Part shown: in pieces, positions 7,873-18,821 of the stretch
Layout of the letters: the number at the start of each line of letters is the position of its first letter
Numbering within the stretch: the stretch's first letter is position 1
From: Campylobacterota bacterium
GTDB lineage: Bacteria > Campylobacterota > Campylobacteria > Campylobacterales > Sulfurimonadaceae
DNA: 47,237 nt
Assembly (NCBI GenBank): GCA_013607635.1
Contig: VCAY01000008.1
Location: 1-47,237 of the forward strand
Direction: 5' to 3'
Notes under the pieces: generated by a model
Databases searched by the model: none
What the model was told of the DNA's origin: nothing
What the model saw: only the letters and a program-made list of their open reading frames with translations
Program-made: the position numbers and the translations under genes

Positions 7873-8990
7873 TTTCTTTTCCAGTTAAAATATTTTAAAT
7901 TTGCATTGGACCATACGGCTACACCTTCACCTCTTCCGATAAACCCCAGCTTTTCGGTAGTGGTTGCCTTGACATTAACGTTTGCCATCGGTATTTCTAA
8001 AATTTTTGCCAATCTCTGACGTATTTTTGTTTTATATGGTGCTAAGCGCGGTGTTTGCGCGGCAATAGTAATATCAACATTGATAATCTCAAAGCCAAAC
8101 TTGGTGAGTTTTTCTACTACATTTTTAAGAAGTATTTTTGAATCTATCCCCGCGTACGCTGCATCATTATCGGGAAAGAGCATCCCGATATCACCCATGC
8201 CGCTTGCTCCCAAAAGAGCATCGATAAGCGAATGGATGGCAACATCCCCATCACTGTGCGCTTTAAAGCCAAACTCTGAGTCTATCAAAACACCACCGAG
8301 CCACATCTCACCTTTGGTGTCAAACGCGTGTACATCAAAGCCGTTACCGCTGAGTGTCACATCACTTGGTGCCTTGAGGCATTTAATGTTGTTAAGATCA
8401 TCTATATAGGTGATCTTATTTGCATTGGCATCACCTAAAACAAAAGTGCGTGTACCGCCGTTTGCGACGATGGCACTGCTTTCATCGGTGTATTGTATTG
8501 CACTTTGCAGAGCTTCTTTGAGTACAGCAGTTTTGGAGAGTTGCGGTGTTTGTACCTGTTTTACCTTCTCACGGTCTATCGTTTCATTGCCATAAACTAT
8601 TGTATCTACCGCTTTAAGATAAGGAACAACACAATCTGCTTCACCTTTTTGTGCGATAATTCTTTGCAAAAGCGTAGTATCGACACACGCTCTTGCAACA
8701 TCACTCACCAGCACATACTCACTTGTTACATGTAGTAACGCATTTTTGAGTGAGTCTTGGCGGGTAGCACCACCTGCTACAAACTCATAAGTGGCAAAGT
8801 TTTTCATGTACTCAATATCATCTTCGGCAGCAACAACGATCACCTTTGCCACAAAACCGCTGTTTTCAAAGCTTTGTGCAACAAATTGCCAAAGAGGCAT
8901 TTGGTCAATGCGAAGCCACTGTTTCTTGACGCCCATCTCAAATCTTGTTGAGTTTCCGGCACATAGTAAGAGAAGTGTTAGGTCTGACAA
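7869..8990 (-). CDS. ispDF: Bifunctional IspD/IspF, methylerythritol-phosphate pathway
   Basis: Two enzymes are fused in 373 residues. Residues 1-205 are IspD (LLLCAGNSTRFEMGVKKQW), the CTP transferase that makes CDP-methylerythritol. From about residue 210 it is IspF (GNGFDVHAFD, then HSDGDVAIHSLIDALLGA), the cyclase that makes MEcPP, with its zinc-binding Asp/His residues visible. The enzymes catalyse steps 3 and 5 of isoprenoid precursor synthesis. Fusion is usual in Campylobacterota and Alphaproteobacteria. The start is a TTG with AGGAG five bases upstream. It is the first gene of the operon and overlaps the regulator by 4 bases. Confidence 0.95.
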   Translation of the reverse strand: MSDLTLLLLCAGNSTRFEMGVKKQWLRIDQMPLWQFVAQSFENSGFVAKVIVVAAEDDIEYMKNFATYEFVAGGATRQDSLKNALLHVTSEYVLVSDVARACVDTTLLQRIIAQKGEADCVVPYLKAVDTIVYGNETIDREKVKQVQTPQLSKTAVLKEALQSAIQYTDESSAIVANGGTRTFVLGDANANKITYIDDLNNIKCLKAPSDVTLSGNGFDVHAFDTKGEMWLGGVLIDSEFGFKAHSDGDVAIHSLIDALLGASGMGDIGMLFPDNDAAYAGIDSKILLKNVVEKLTKFGFEIINVDITIAAQTPRLAPYKTKIRQRLAKILEIPMANVNVKATTTEKLGFIGRGEGVAVWSNANLKYFNWKRN

Positions 8991-9085
8991 ATAGACTCCT
9001 TGAAAGTGTTACGAAATTATACACTTTTTTAGCTTTTGAAATCTTAAGCAGTCTGAATTTTTTAGGTTAAATTAACTTTATTTGA

Positions 9086-10501
<1,416 letters not shown>

Positions 10502-10509
10502 AAAGTAGT

Positions 10510-10585
10510 TGGTGGAGTCAAGGGGGATCGAACCCCTGACCTATACGCTGCCAGCGTATCGCTCTCCCAGCTGAGCTATGACCCC
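10510..10585 (-). tRNA. tRNA-Ala (anticodon GGC)
   Basis: The reverse strand folds as a full 76-base cloverleaf. It has acceptor GGGGTCA/TGACTCC (one G-U), D arm AGCTCAGCTGGGAGAGC, anticodon loop CTGGCAG with anticodon GGC, T arm AGGGGTTCGATCCCCCT and an encoded CCA. GGC reads GCC/GCU alanine codons. It lies 8 bases from the thiC stop, on the opposite strand. Confidence 0.97.
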
Positions 10586-10664
10586 AAAGTTGTAGAGTGA
10601 AATTGTGTAATATTACCCCTTAAAACTTCCTAAAAACATTAAGAAATCGTTAAATATTCGGTGC

Positions 10665-10670
10665 TATAAT
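10665..10670 (+). promoter_or_regulatory. -10 box (TATAAT) of mrp
   Basis: A perfect TATAAT lies 56 bases before the mrp ATG in an AT-rich run without a -35. It implies a leader of about 50 bases. Confidence 0.55.
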
Positions 10671-10725
10671 TCCCTCAAATAGAAATAGGATAAAATTACT
10701 CTTATTTTAATGAAAGGATTTTTAA

Positions 10726-11886
10726 ATGACTGAAGAGATTGTAAAATCTGCACTTTCAAAGGTTATGTACCCTGGTTTTACCAAAGATATCGTAACTTTT
10801 GGTTTTGTAAAAGATATACAGATTAATGGCAGTGATGTAAGTGTTACGGTAGATATCACTTCATCTGCACCGGAAGTTGCACAGCAAATCACCGATGAGG
10901 CAACAACAGAACTAAAACGTGCAGGAGCTTCAAATATAAATGTAAACATCAAAGCACCTGTGATGCCAAGAGAGTCCTCTTCTCACGGTAAAAACATTGC
11001 GCCACAAGTAAAAAACTTTTTAATGGTAAGTAGTGGTAAAGGTGGTGTCGGTAAGTCAACAACATCGGTAAATATCGCTATCAGCCTTGCGAAGATGGGT
11101 AAAAAAGTTGGACTTTTAGATGCGGATATCTATGGACCAAACATCCCTCGTATGCTCGGTGTTGCTGATGTAAAACCTGAAGTAAACGGTAACAAAGTAC
11201 TTCCTATCAAAGCGTACGGCGTTGAGATGATGTCTATGGGCTCACTTATGGAAGAGGGGCAGTCGCTTATCTGGAGAGGGGCTATGATCATGAAAGCGAT
11301 CGAGCAGTTCTTACGTGATATTTTATGGTCTGAACTTGATGTTTTAGTTATCGATATGCCACCGGGAACGGGTGATGCACAGCTTACATTGGCACAAAGT
11401 GTTCCTGTGACAGCCGGTCTTACAGTAACAACACCACAAAGTGTCTCTTTGGATGACTCTCGCCGTTCACTCGATATGTTTAAAAAACTGCATATCCCAA
11501 TCGCGGGTGTAGTGGAGAATATGAGTGGTTTTATCGCTCCAGATACAGGTGTAGAGTATGATATCTTTGGTAAAGGTACATCTGAGCCGATGGCTAAAGA
11601 GTTCGATACACAGATCATTGCTGAGATCCCAATTGAGCCGGCAATTAGAACCGGTGGTGATGAAGGTAAACCGGTGAGTTTCGTTGCACCTGAGAGTGAG
11701 AGTGCCAAACGTTACATGCAAGCAACTGAGGCTATTTGGAACTTTATTGATGAGATCAATGCAAGTGGTGGTGTTGATAATGCTGCTGTGCAACCAACAA
11801 CGCCTCCAGGTGTGAGTGCATGCTCAACCGGCGGCGGTGCAGCGGCAGCACCACACTCTAGTGGCGGCGGATGTGGTTGCCACTAA
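10726..11886 (+). CDS. mrp: Mrp/ApbC-type iron-sulfur cluster carrier ATPase
   Basis: Residues 1-80 form an N-terminal MIP18/DUF59 domain. The P-loop ATPase domain follows with the deviant Walker A SSGKGGVGKST, the second motif DADIYGPNIPRMLG and DMPPGTGDAQLT. Family members bind and transfer 4Fe-4S clusters in the cytoplasm. The CxxC that usually follows VENMS reads GFIAPDTG here, with no Cys. Instead the C-terminal tail is Gly/Ala/Cys-rich (ACSTGGG, then GGGCGCH), which could supply cluster ligands; that is inference. At 386 residues it is slightly longer than E. coli Mrp because of the tail. As I recall, mrp lies near ispDF in C. jejuni too. A hairpin follows the stop. Confidence 0.92.
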   Translation: MTEEIVKSALSKVMYPGFTKDIVTFGFVKDIQINGSDVSVTVDITSSAPEVAQQITDEATTELKRAGASNINVNIKAPVMPRESSSHGKNIAPQVKNFLMVSSGKGGVGKSTTSVNIAISLAKMGKKVGLLDADIYGPNIPRMLGVADVKPEVNGNKVLPIKAYGVEMMSMGSLMEEGQSLIWRGAMIMKAIEQFLRDILWSELDVLVIDMPPGTGDAQLTLAQSVPVTAGLTVTTPQSVSLDDSRRSLDMFKKLHIPIAGVVENMSGFIAPDTGVEYDIFGKGTSEPMAKEFDTQIIAEIPIEPAIRTGGDEGKPVSFVAPESESAKRYMQATEAIWNFIDEINASGGVDNAAVQPTTPPGVSACSTGGGAAAAPHSSGGGCGCH

Positions 11887-11900
11887 CTAAAAATAAACAT

Positions 11901-11923
11901 AGCAACGCATAAACTGCGTTGCT
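11901..11923. terminator. Hairpin between convergent mrp and glmS
   Basis: AGCAACGCA-TAAAC-TGCGTTGCT is a perfect 9-bp stem with a 5-base loop, lying 14 bases past mrp and 33 bases past the glmS stop. On the minus strand it is followed by ATGTTTATTTTTAG, a fair T-run, so it probably ends glmS transcription. On the plus strand the tail is weaker. Confidence 0.6.
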
Positions 11924-11956
11924 CATTTGTCACATTTTTGACACACCCTCTGTTTA

Positions 11957-13771
11957 CTACTCCACTGTTACACTTTTTGCCAAGTTTCTCGGCATATCGA
12001 CATCATTACCAAGTCTGATTGAGACCTCAAGAGAGAGCAGTTGTACCACAACCATCATCTCAAAAAACTCTAACATGTAGTGATCATACCCTTTTGTTTG
12101 GATAAAATCATCCGCTTTCTCAAATGCAAGCGGGCTGATTGCACAGATGGTCGAGTCTCTAGCACTAAGCTCCTCTACATTACTTTTTGATTTCTCATAA
12201 AGCAGGTTTTGTGGTAAAAGTGCTATGGTAAAAAGCTCTGGATCGGCTAAAGCGATAGGACCGTGTTTCATCTCTCCACTAGGATAGCCCTCGGCATGCA
12301 AGTATGATATCTCTTTTAACTTTAAGGCTCCCTCAAGTGCCAATGGAAAAAAGATATCGCGCCCTATAAAGAAAAAACCATGACCATGCAGATAACGCTT
12401 TGACAGTCTTTTAATACGCTCATGCATCGCATCATCCACCTTGACCGAAGCAGGGATTTGGCGGATAAGTTCTATTTGTTTGGTAATCTCTTGTGGCTTA
12501 AGTGTGTTACGTAGTTTTGCTACATGTAATGATAGCATCCAAAAGATTGTCACCTGTGTGGCAAACGCTTTGGTTGATGCTACACCTTTTTCAACCCCTG
12601 CGCGTGTGAGGATGGTGGCATCGGCAAGACGAACCATTGAAGAGTTGTCAACATTACAGATCGCAAGTGTTTTAAGTCCTGCATTTTTTGCCATCTTGAG
12701 CGTCTCTAGTGTGTCGGCTGTCTCACCACTTTGCGAGATCACGATAAAAAGAGTGTCTTTGTTCATGATAGGCTCGCGGTAACGAAACTCACTCGCAATC
12801 TCAACACAGCACCGCACTTTGCTGTAGCGCTCAAAAAGATACGACGCGCTAAGTGCTGCATGGTAACTTGTACCACATGCACACAGTTTGATCTCATTAA
12901 CTCCATCAAAAAGATCATCACTCAGCTCTTCAAACACCACTGCATCTTCACTGAGGCGTCCTAAGAGGGTGTCAGTAATCACATCGCTTTGCTCATAGAT
13001 CTCTTTTTCCATAAAGAAGCGGTACCCATCTTTTTGAGCTGAGAGTTTGTTGGTGGCAAGTTTACTCAAGTGAGGTTGCTTTTGCTTACCGTTAGTACCA
13101 TAGATCACTATCTCACTTGGTGTGACATAGCCAAAATCACCATCTTCAAAGTAGTTTACACTCTCACACTGCCCAATAAGTGGTGTGTCGGATGAGGCGA
13201 AATATTTTTCATCTTCTGCATTGATCCCAACAAGTAGGGGTGAGCCCTGTTTGGCAAAAAAGATGGTATCGGGTTTTGATTTGGTTGCAAGCAAGATCGC
13301 ATAAGCACCCTCTAGTTGTGTAATGGTTTGGCGAAATGCCGCAAATACATCGGTAGCAGATTTGAGGTTTTTCTCAAAAAGGTGCACGATCACTTCGGTA
13401 TCTGTCTGGCTTAAAAAGGTAACTCCCTCATCTACCAACTCTTTTTTGAGTGCGGCGTAGTTTTCGATGATGCCGTTGTGAACCACATAGGAGGATTCAC
13501 CCAAATGGGGATGCGCATTAAGCTCTGTCGGTTTGCCGTGGGTTGCCCAGCGTGTGTGACCAATCCCTACGGCAAACTTCTCTGTAGTGAAATCTTTTAT
13601 TTTTTCCTCTAAGTTTACAAGCTTGCCAACCGCTTTAAAGCTGTTGAAACTTCCTTCGCTTAGTATCGCTATACCTGCAGAGTCATACCCACGATACTCT
13701 AACTCTTTTAAACCATTAAGGAGTATCTCTTTGGTGTTTTTCCCCCCGATATAGCCAACAATTCCGCACAT
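11957..13771 (-). CDS. glmS: Glutamine-fructose-6-phosphate aminotransferase
   Basis: The protein starts MCGIVGYIGG, with the catalytic Cys at position 2 freed after Met removal. An N-terminal glutaminase domain runs to about residue 240 (GIGHTRWATHG). Two SIS sugar-isomerase domains follow (CGTSYHAALSA, VISQSGETADT). The C-terminus is the usual MPRNLAKSVTVE. At 604 residues the length is normal. The enzyme makes glucosamine-6-phosphate, the entry to peptidoglycan and amino-sugar glycans such as those of the wbp genes downstream. It follows glnD by 13 bases on the same strand and is probably co-transcribed. No glmS ribozyme is possible upstream, because glnD fills that space. Confidence 0.98.
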   Translation of the reverse strand: MCGIVGYIGGKNTKEILLNGLKELEYRGYDSAGIAILSEGSFNSFKAVGKLVNLEEKIKDFTTEKFAVGIGHTRWATHGKPTELNAHPHLGESSYVVHNGIIENYAALKKELVDEGVTFLSQTDTEVIVHLFEKNLKSATDVFAAFRQTITQLEGAYAILLATKSKPDTIFFAKQGSPLLVGINAEDEKYFASSDTPLIGQCESVNYFEDGDFGYVTPSEIVIYGTNGKQKQPHLSKLATNKLSAQKDGYRFFMEKEIYEQSDVITDTLLGRLSEDAVVFEELSDDLFDGVNEIKLCACGTSYHAALSASYLFERYSKVRCCVEIASEFRYREPIMNKDTLFIVISQSGETADTLETLKMAKNAGLKTLAICNVDNSSMVRLADATILTRAGVEKGVASTKAFATQVTIFWMLSLHVAKLRNTLKPQEITKQIELIRQIPASVKVDDAMHERIKRLSKRYLHGHGFFFIGRDIFFPLALEGALKLKEISYLHAEGYPSGEMKHGPIALADPELFTIALLPQNLLYEKSKSNVEELSARDSTICAISPLAFEKADDFIQTKGYDHYMLEFFEMMVVVQLLSLEVSIRLGNDVDMPRNLAKSVTVE

Positions 13772-13784
13772 AAAATACCTTTCT

Positions 13785-16304
13785 TTAGCTAGTTGTTGTT
13801 AAAAAATTATAAACTTTGCCAATATTATCACATATATTGTTTTGTTTTTCCATTAAAAAGCTGTCACGCACTTTAAATTTGCTTGAGTGGATCTTTGCGC
13901 TGACGATGTTGATTGAAAGCTCTTCAAATTTTTGCATCACAAAAGCAAGCAGACCCCTTTGGTTTTTTGTCTGGATATTGATCTGGGCATGAGCCAAAGA
14001 GTGCTCACAATCGATGGTGATATCCTCTTTTTTAATCTCTACAGCACGCAATGTGACCTCTTTGGACATATCAAACGCTTGTTCAACCATCTCTTCGATT
14101 TGGATAAGGAGATTTGCATCGACACTTTGTGTGAACTCTATTTTAAAATATTTCAGCTCATCAAAAAGGGTAAAGATCTCCATCGAACCAACATCAAGGT
14201 GTGAGAGGTTGGAGAGCAGATATCCTACATTTAAAGGGATGCGACGAAAGATCTCAATGGTTAGAGAGTTGGCATTGGAGGTGCGAAAACGGTACTCTTT
14301 GGTATCTCTTGCAATTTGGGCAATGCCGACAATATCTTTTGGGGTGTGTTTAAAGAAAAAGAGATTAGACACGATAGTAAAGATTTTGTTTTGCAACAGT
14401 TTTGGCAGTGCCTTGAACTCTTCAAGATTTCGCACCCTTTTCTCGATAATAAGCCGTTTTTTTGCATCGGTGATGCGCTCAGTATTTTGTGCAACTTCTA
14501 GTGCACTTGTGTAGAGCTCCCTTAAGAGTTTGGAGCTAAAGGTTGTATAAGTGCTGCCACCTATACCGTCAACCCCGTTGATATCTGCATAGGTCAGGAT
14601 GTAGAGAAGTTTGAGGTTTTGTTCATCTTCCACTTTGGACATAAATTTGTAGAGGGTTTTTTCGTTATGGATATTCTCTTTAAATGCAACCGAACTCATT
14701 AAAACATGGTGTTTGACAAGTGTGACGGCACGCTTTGTTATATCGTCTGAAAACTGCATATATTTGGCAAATTGTACTATGAGTTTTGCCCCCACTTCAC
14801 TATGATCTTGCTTACGCCCCTTGCCACTGTCATGGAAAAAAACCACCACTTTTAAAAGCAGTTTTGTATCATCACTCAGTGAGTCGTAAAGCTCTTTGAT
14901 AAACGGCTCTTGAATATTTTCCAAGGCTTCAATACATTTGATTGAGTGGATATCGACAGGGTAGTGATGATAGCCGTCAAACTGTGGCAGATGCATCACT
15001 TTTTTAAAATTTGGAAAAAGATCTTGGAGTATTCCTGCATCGTAAAAAAGTTTCAAAAAAGAGTAAATATGCTCTTTTTGTAATAATTTTTTTATGCGTG
15101 TATAGGTCGATTTTTTGAGCGGATGTGCTATGTGGCAGTAGGTAAAAAGGTTTAAAAAACCGGCATCATATCTGTAATCTTTGTCATCTAAAGAGATAAG
15201 CAGATCTAAAAGTTTGTTAATCTCCATCGGTTTGAGATTGTATGAAGCATAAAGACGCTCACCATCAAGGTATATCCCCCTTTGCATCCTTGCGTGTTTA
15301 AATTTTGCGATATTTGACTCTTCATAAAGGTAAAGACGTACCATTTTTTTTACAAATATCTGTGTGAAGTTGTTGATTCTCCAGCCCGCTTCAAGTACTT
15401 TGCTTGCAAGCTTTTTTTGGTTTGTAAAGCCGAGCATTTTGGTCACTTGGGGGATGTGCTCAAGTCTGAGGGTATCCTCTTGTTTGTTGGTGATAAGATG
15501 CAGGGCACTGCGTACACGAAACAGCAACTCAAGTGCGATTCTAAACTCCCGATACTCCTCTTCGCTAAACACTGTATCGGATAGCTCTTTGGTGTTACTA
15601 ACCCCGTAGATTGTTTTGGCAACCCAGTAAATAAGCTGTGCGTCACGCAGTGAACCAACCCCCTCTTTGATGTTTGGCTCCATACTGATAGGGTATTTTT
15701 TTCTTCTAAGTTGTGCCTCTTCGATCTTAGCCAAGATGAAGTTTTTTGGATTGTGTAGGCGAATTTTTTGCAACTCCCTTTGGGTAGCATGCCATGTAAA
15801 GTTAGAGCCGGTAATAAAACGCGTTTCCATTAAAGCTGTTCTTATGGTGATATCTTCGTTTGCCGCTTTGTAAAGATCGCTCACCTCATGTACACGGTGT
15901 CCAAGTTTGAGTCCCGCATCAAGAGCAAGGTAAAAAAGCTTTTCGATGATAAGCTCCGAGTTGTAGCCGTGCACATCTTCATAAACGATGAGTAGATCGA
16001 TATCGCTATGGACACACAACTGTTCTCTGCCGTAACTTCCAAGGGCAGCTATGGTTATGGGGATATTGTTGCGCATCGGCAGGTAGTTGCCAAAGGTGCG
16101 GCGCAAAACTGTTTTGTACATCAGATCGATGATGCTATCGAGTTTTTTGGTGTGTTTGACTAAAAAATCTTTACCCTGGTTTTGCTCAAAAATTGTCCCG
16201 AGTGAGTCTTTGTACTCTTTGATATATTGTTTAAAAAGTTTAGAGAGTTCAAAGTCTGAGCCGTTTATCTCTATAATATCTTCTATGCGTGCTACTAAAT
16301 CCAT
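13785..16304 (-). CDS. glnD: PII uridylyltransferase / uridylyl-removing enzyme
   Basis: This 839-residue nitrogen sensor has a nucleotidyltransferase domain with GSYGREQLCVHSDIDLL (about residues 89-105). Then come the linker motif MEPNIKEGVGSLRD, an HD hydrolase domain (YHHYPVDIHSIKCIEAL, later VVFFHDSGKG) and two C-terminal ACT domains that bind glutamine. It adds UMP to PII when glutamine is low and removes it when glutamine is high. Its likely substrate is the PII protein at 25973-26311, which keeps Tyr51. The length is close to the family norm. It lies 20 bases after the radical SAM gene and 13 bases before glmS, on the same strand. Confidence 0.95.
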   Translation of the reverse strand: MDLVARIEDIIEINGSDFELSKLFKQYIKEYKDSLGTIFEQNQGKDFLVKHTKKLDSIIDLMYKTVLRRTFGNYLPMRNNIPITIAALGSYGREQLCVHSDIDLLIVYEDVHGYNSELIIEKLFYLALDAGLKLGHRVHEVSDLYKAANEDITIRTALMETRFITGSNFTWHATQRELQKIRLHNPKNFILAKIEEAQLRRKKYPISMEPNIKEGVGSLRDAQLIYWVAKTIYGVSNTKELSDTVFSEEEYREFRIALELLFRVRSALHLITNKQEDTLRLEHIPQVTKMLGFTNQKKLASKVLEAGWRINNFTQIFVKKMVRLYLYEESNIAKFKHARMQRGIYLDGERLYASYNLKPMEINKLLDLLISLDDKDYRYDAGFLNLFTYCHIAHPLKKSTYTRIKKLLQKEHIYSFLKLFYDAGILQDLFPNFKKVMHLPQFDGYHHYPVDIHSIKCIEALENIQEPFIKELYDSLSDDTKLLLKVVVFFHDSGKGRKQDHSEVGAKLIVQFAKYMQFSDDITKRAVTLVKHHVLMSSVAFKENIHNEKTLYKFMSKVEDEQNLKLLYILTYADINGVDGIGGSTYTTFSSKLLRELYTSALEVAQNTERITDAKKRLIIEKRVRNLEEFKALPKLLQNKIFTIVSNLFFFKHTPKDIVGIAQIARDTKEYRFRTSNANSLTIEIFRRIPLNVGYLLSNLSHLDVGSMEIFTLFDELKYFKIEFTQSVDANLLIQIEEMVEQAFDMSKEVTLRAVEIKKEDITIDCEHSLAHAQINIQTKNQRGLLAFVMQKFEELSINIVSAKIHSSKFKVRDSFLMEKQNNICDNIGKVYNFLTTTS

Positions 16305-16324
16305 AAATCATTAATCCCTCTTAC

Positions 16325-17284
16325 TTATTGACTGCGTTTTCTTTTTTGATTGGAAGCAGGAAGATAAAAAACCAAAGAAGCGCTTTTTTTAGATGTAATA
16401 GTACCATCTTCAAGTAGTTTTTGTAGTTTTGCCTTGCTGTTTGTATCAAAAAGTAGATCGATATCTTCTTTTGTAAGTGGACGCTTATCGAGTGTATTGA
16501 TAATCTCTTCTTCACTATAACTGTTGTGGTGTGCTTCGGCATGCACGCGTGAAGCGATATGGATCGGCAAGCTTGTATCAAAGAGCATCGCAATCTCGTG
16601 TAACTCTTTGTAGCTGATCCCTGTAACAGGATATGCAGGGGGTCTGTCAATCGTTCCTAGATCGATGCGCTTTGGTATTACATGTAGCAATACATCGTTG
16701 AGTTTTGCTATCTCCTCTTTGGTGTTGTTGAGTCCATCGACAAAGAGTATTTCGATGAAAAGTTTTCCTTGGTATTCTTTGGAAAATTGTATGACATAGT
16801 TTACTAGTTTCTCTACATCTATCTCTTTATGCGGTCGGTCTATCTTTTTAAAGATATCTGGACTTACTGCATCGAGTGAGAGTTTGACCTGATCGAGCTT
16901 TAAAAGAGCACGGTAAACATTGGGATCACTCAGTGCTGCACTGTTAGTGAGGATGAGTGTTTGCGTCTTTCCTTTGATAGTGCTGATGGCATCAATAAGC
17001 TCACTGAGGTGTGGATAGAGTGTCGGCTCACCATTGGCGGTAAGAGTGATAACATCGATGTTGCCATTTAAGTGCTCTTGGAGTGCTTTAATGATAGTGG
17101 CAACTTCAATCGTTTGTGATTGTTTCGCAACAGTTGCAGCGGGGGCAAGCTCGCAATAAAGGCAGTCAAAATTGCACTGTTTTAAAGAGGGGGAGAGATC
17201 AACCCCCAAACTCACACCGAAACGGCGGGAGTTGACGGGACCGAAGATGATCTTATTTTTTTCCACTGACTCTGTGGCACTCAT
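16325..17284 (-). CDS. Radical SAM protein (COG0731-like), next to hemE
   Basis: The N-terminus [20 protein letters not shown] is followed by the cluster motif CNFDCLYC (CxxxCxxC). These are marks of the Tyw1-like radical SAM group COG0731, whose bacterial members mostly lack a known substrate. A C-terminal part ([19 protein letters not shown]) looks like a winged-helix segment. The ORF track start at 17449 lies far inside hemE. ATG 17284 ([10 protein letters not shown]) is the best start and gives 319 aa with a 32-base overlap of hemE. As I recall, C. jejuni has the same pair (Cj1243 hemE, Cj1244). It is not an HemN-type enzyme. The substrate is unknown. Confidence 0.85.
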   Translation of the reverse strand: MSATESVEKNKIIFGPVNSRRFGVSLGVDLSPSLKQCNFDCLYCELAPAATVAKQSQTIEVATIIKALQEHLNGNIDVITLTANGEPTLYPHLSELIDAISTIKGKTQTLILTNSAALSDPNVYRALLKLDQVKLSLDAVSPDIFKKIDRPHKEIDVEKLVNYVIQFSKEYQGKLFIEILFVDGLNNTKEEIAKLNDVLLHVIPKRIDLGTIDRPPAYPVTGISYKELHEIAMLFDTSLPIHIASRVHAEAHHNSYSEEEIINTLDKRPLTKEDIDLLFDTNSKAKLQKLLEDGTITSKKSASLVFYLPASNQKRKRSQ

Positions 17285-18287
17285 CGATGAAGTGTTTGGC
17301 GTTTGCAACTGGCACATCGGGTAAGATGCCATGACCAAGGTTGAAGATATGGCGTTTGCCTTGCATCGTCTCTTGGATCGCTTCAACACATTTGGTTGTT
17401 GCTTCTTTAGAATACAGACGGCATGGTTCCATATTTCCTTGAAGCACATACTTCGCTCCTAAGCGCTCTTTGGCAAACGCCATAGGTGTTGACCAGTCCA
17501 CACCAAAAACATCAAAGTTACCATATACTTTGTCTAAAAATGCAGGGATCCCTTTAGGAAAAAGGATAACAGGGATATGAGGGTATTTCGCTTTGAGATG
17601 CTCTGCAATCTCTACCATATACTGCCAAGAGAACTCATCATATTTTCCCGGTTCAATCGCTGCTGCCCAGCTGTCAAAGATCTGCACAACATCAACGCCT
17701 GCTTCGATCTGTTTTTCCATGTAGATTTTTACAACATCAGTTACTTTTCTTAAGATCTTGTGAAGCAAGTCTGGATTTGAGTACATCATCTTTTTACAAA
17801 TATTGTATGTTTTTGTCCCTTGCCCCTCAATCATGTACGTTGCAAGTGTCCAAGGAGCTCCGGTGAAGCCGATGAGCGCTTTGTCATCTGCAAGCTTTTG
17901 TTTGATAAGTGTGATCGTCTCATACACATAAGTGAGTTTGCTTGCCGCTTCCTCGCCACCAATGAGGCGGTCAAGATCTGCTTCATTTTTGATAGGATCA
18001 GAAAATTTCGGACCTTCCCCTTTAACAAAAGAGAGATCCATCCCCATCTCATCTGGAATTACCAAGATATCGCTAAAAAGGATCGCTGCATCAACATCTA
18101 AGATATCGACAGGCTGCAGCGTTACTTCACACGCCATCTCAGGGGTATGACAAAGGTTAAGGAAATTTCCCGCTTTTTTTCTTACTGCCATATATTCAGG
18201 AAGATATCTTCCGGCTTGGCGCATCATCCATACAGGTGTGTATGGTGTCTCTTTACCAAAACATGCATCTACAAATATTTTACTCAT
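17253..18287 (-). CDS. hemE: Uroporphyrinogen decarboxylase
   Basis: This 344-residue cytoplasmic enzyme turns uroporphyrinogen III into coproporphyrinogen III in haem synthesis. The N-terminal signature [15 protein letters not shown] carries the substrate-binding Arg residues. [15 protein letters not shown] holds the conserved Asp. The central [16 protein letters not shown] and C-terminal [11 protein letters not shown] are also typical. Normal length. It follows yqhA by 20 bases and overlaps the radical SAM gene by 32 bases, so it is part of a minus-strand operon. Confidence 0.98.
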   Translation of the reverse strand: MSKIFVDACFGKETPYTPVWMMRQAGRYLPEYMAVRKKAGNFLNLCHTPEMACEVTLQPVDILDVDAAILFSDILVIPDEMGMDLSFVKGEGPKFSDPIKNEADLDRLIGGEEAASKLTYVYETITLIKQKLADDKALIGFTGAPWTLATYMIEGQGTKTYNICKKMMYSNPDLLHKILRKVTDVVKIYMEKQIEAGVDVVQIFDSWAAAIEPGKYDEFSWQYMVEIAEHLKAKYPHIPVILFPKGIPAFLDKVYGNFDVFGVDWSTPMAFAKERLGAKYVLQGNMEPCRLYSKEATTKCVEAIQETMQGKRHIFNLGHGILPDVPVANAKHFIDECHRVSGKK

Positions 18288-18307
18288 CTATTTTCCTCTA
18301 AGAGATT

Positions 18308-18820
18308 CTAATGTCCAACTTTACTTAAAAAGTATAAACCAACAGCAACAGCGGTGATTGAAAGTGCCATGTAAAGTAATTCTAGAGGTGCTGTGTAACT
18401 AGCAAGCCCAACTTTTTGAAAAAAGTTTACAACAAGTACCATCACAATCACTTTAGATATTTTGTCTTTGAGCTGGTCAAGTGAATGGATAGAGAGTATT
18501 TTGTTCTCTCGCTCCTCATCCTCTCTTGCAACGTCGATATCGGAGATAAAAAGCTCATAAAGACCAAATGAGAAGAGTAGCATCACAATACCAATGAGGT
18601 AAAAATCAACCGCACCAATAATACCGCCAATAACAAGCTCATGAAAGTGTTCAGGATGTTCATGGTTGCTGTAGGTGTTGATGACAAGTTTGAGTGTGTC
18701 GTAAATATCAAATGAAGCAACAGCAAATAAAACTATAGCACCCAAAAGCCCAAAGACAACAGCAAGGATGATAATAAAACGTGATCCCCACAGTCCGTTT
18801 TCAAAAACTTTTTCTAACAT
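18308..18820 (-). CDS. YqhA/UPF0114-family membrane protein
   Basis: This is a small inner-membrane protein of 170 residues with about four hydrophobic helices (FIIILAVVFGLLGAIVLFAV, FYLIGIVMLLFSFGLYELFI and two more). It fits the UPF0114 (YqhA) family, whose function is unknown. The ORF track start at 18868 would overlap asd by 47 bases. ATG 18820 has AAGGGGA seven bases upstream and begins one base after the asd stop, which is clearly better. The His-rich loop NHEHPEHFHE is a visible oddity and could bind metal. Confidence 0.85.
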   Translation of the reverse strand: MLEKVFENGLWGSRFIIILAVVFGLLGAIVLFAVASFDIYDTLKLVINTYSNHEHPEHFHELVIGGIIGAVDFYLIGIVMLLFSFGLYELFISDIDVAREDEERENKILSIHSLDQLKDKISKVIVMVLVVNFFQKVGLASYTAPLELLYMALSITAVAVGLYFLSKVGH

Positions 18821-18821
18821 T

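Noticed and set aside
11130-11708. 192-aa minus-strand ORF inside mrp
   Set aside because: Shadow of the mrp frame; no ribosome site or recognisable domain.
17253-17449. Long N-terminal extension of the radical SAM protein as given in the ORF track
   Set aside because: The extension reads through the conserved 3' end of hemE in another frame; the family N-terminus begins after residue 55.
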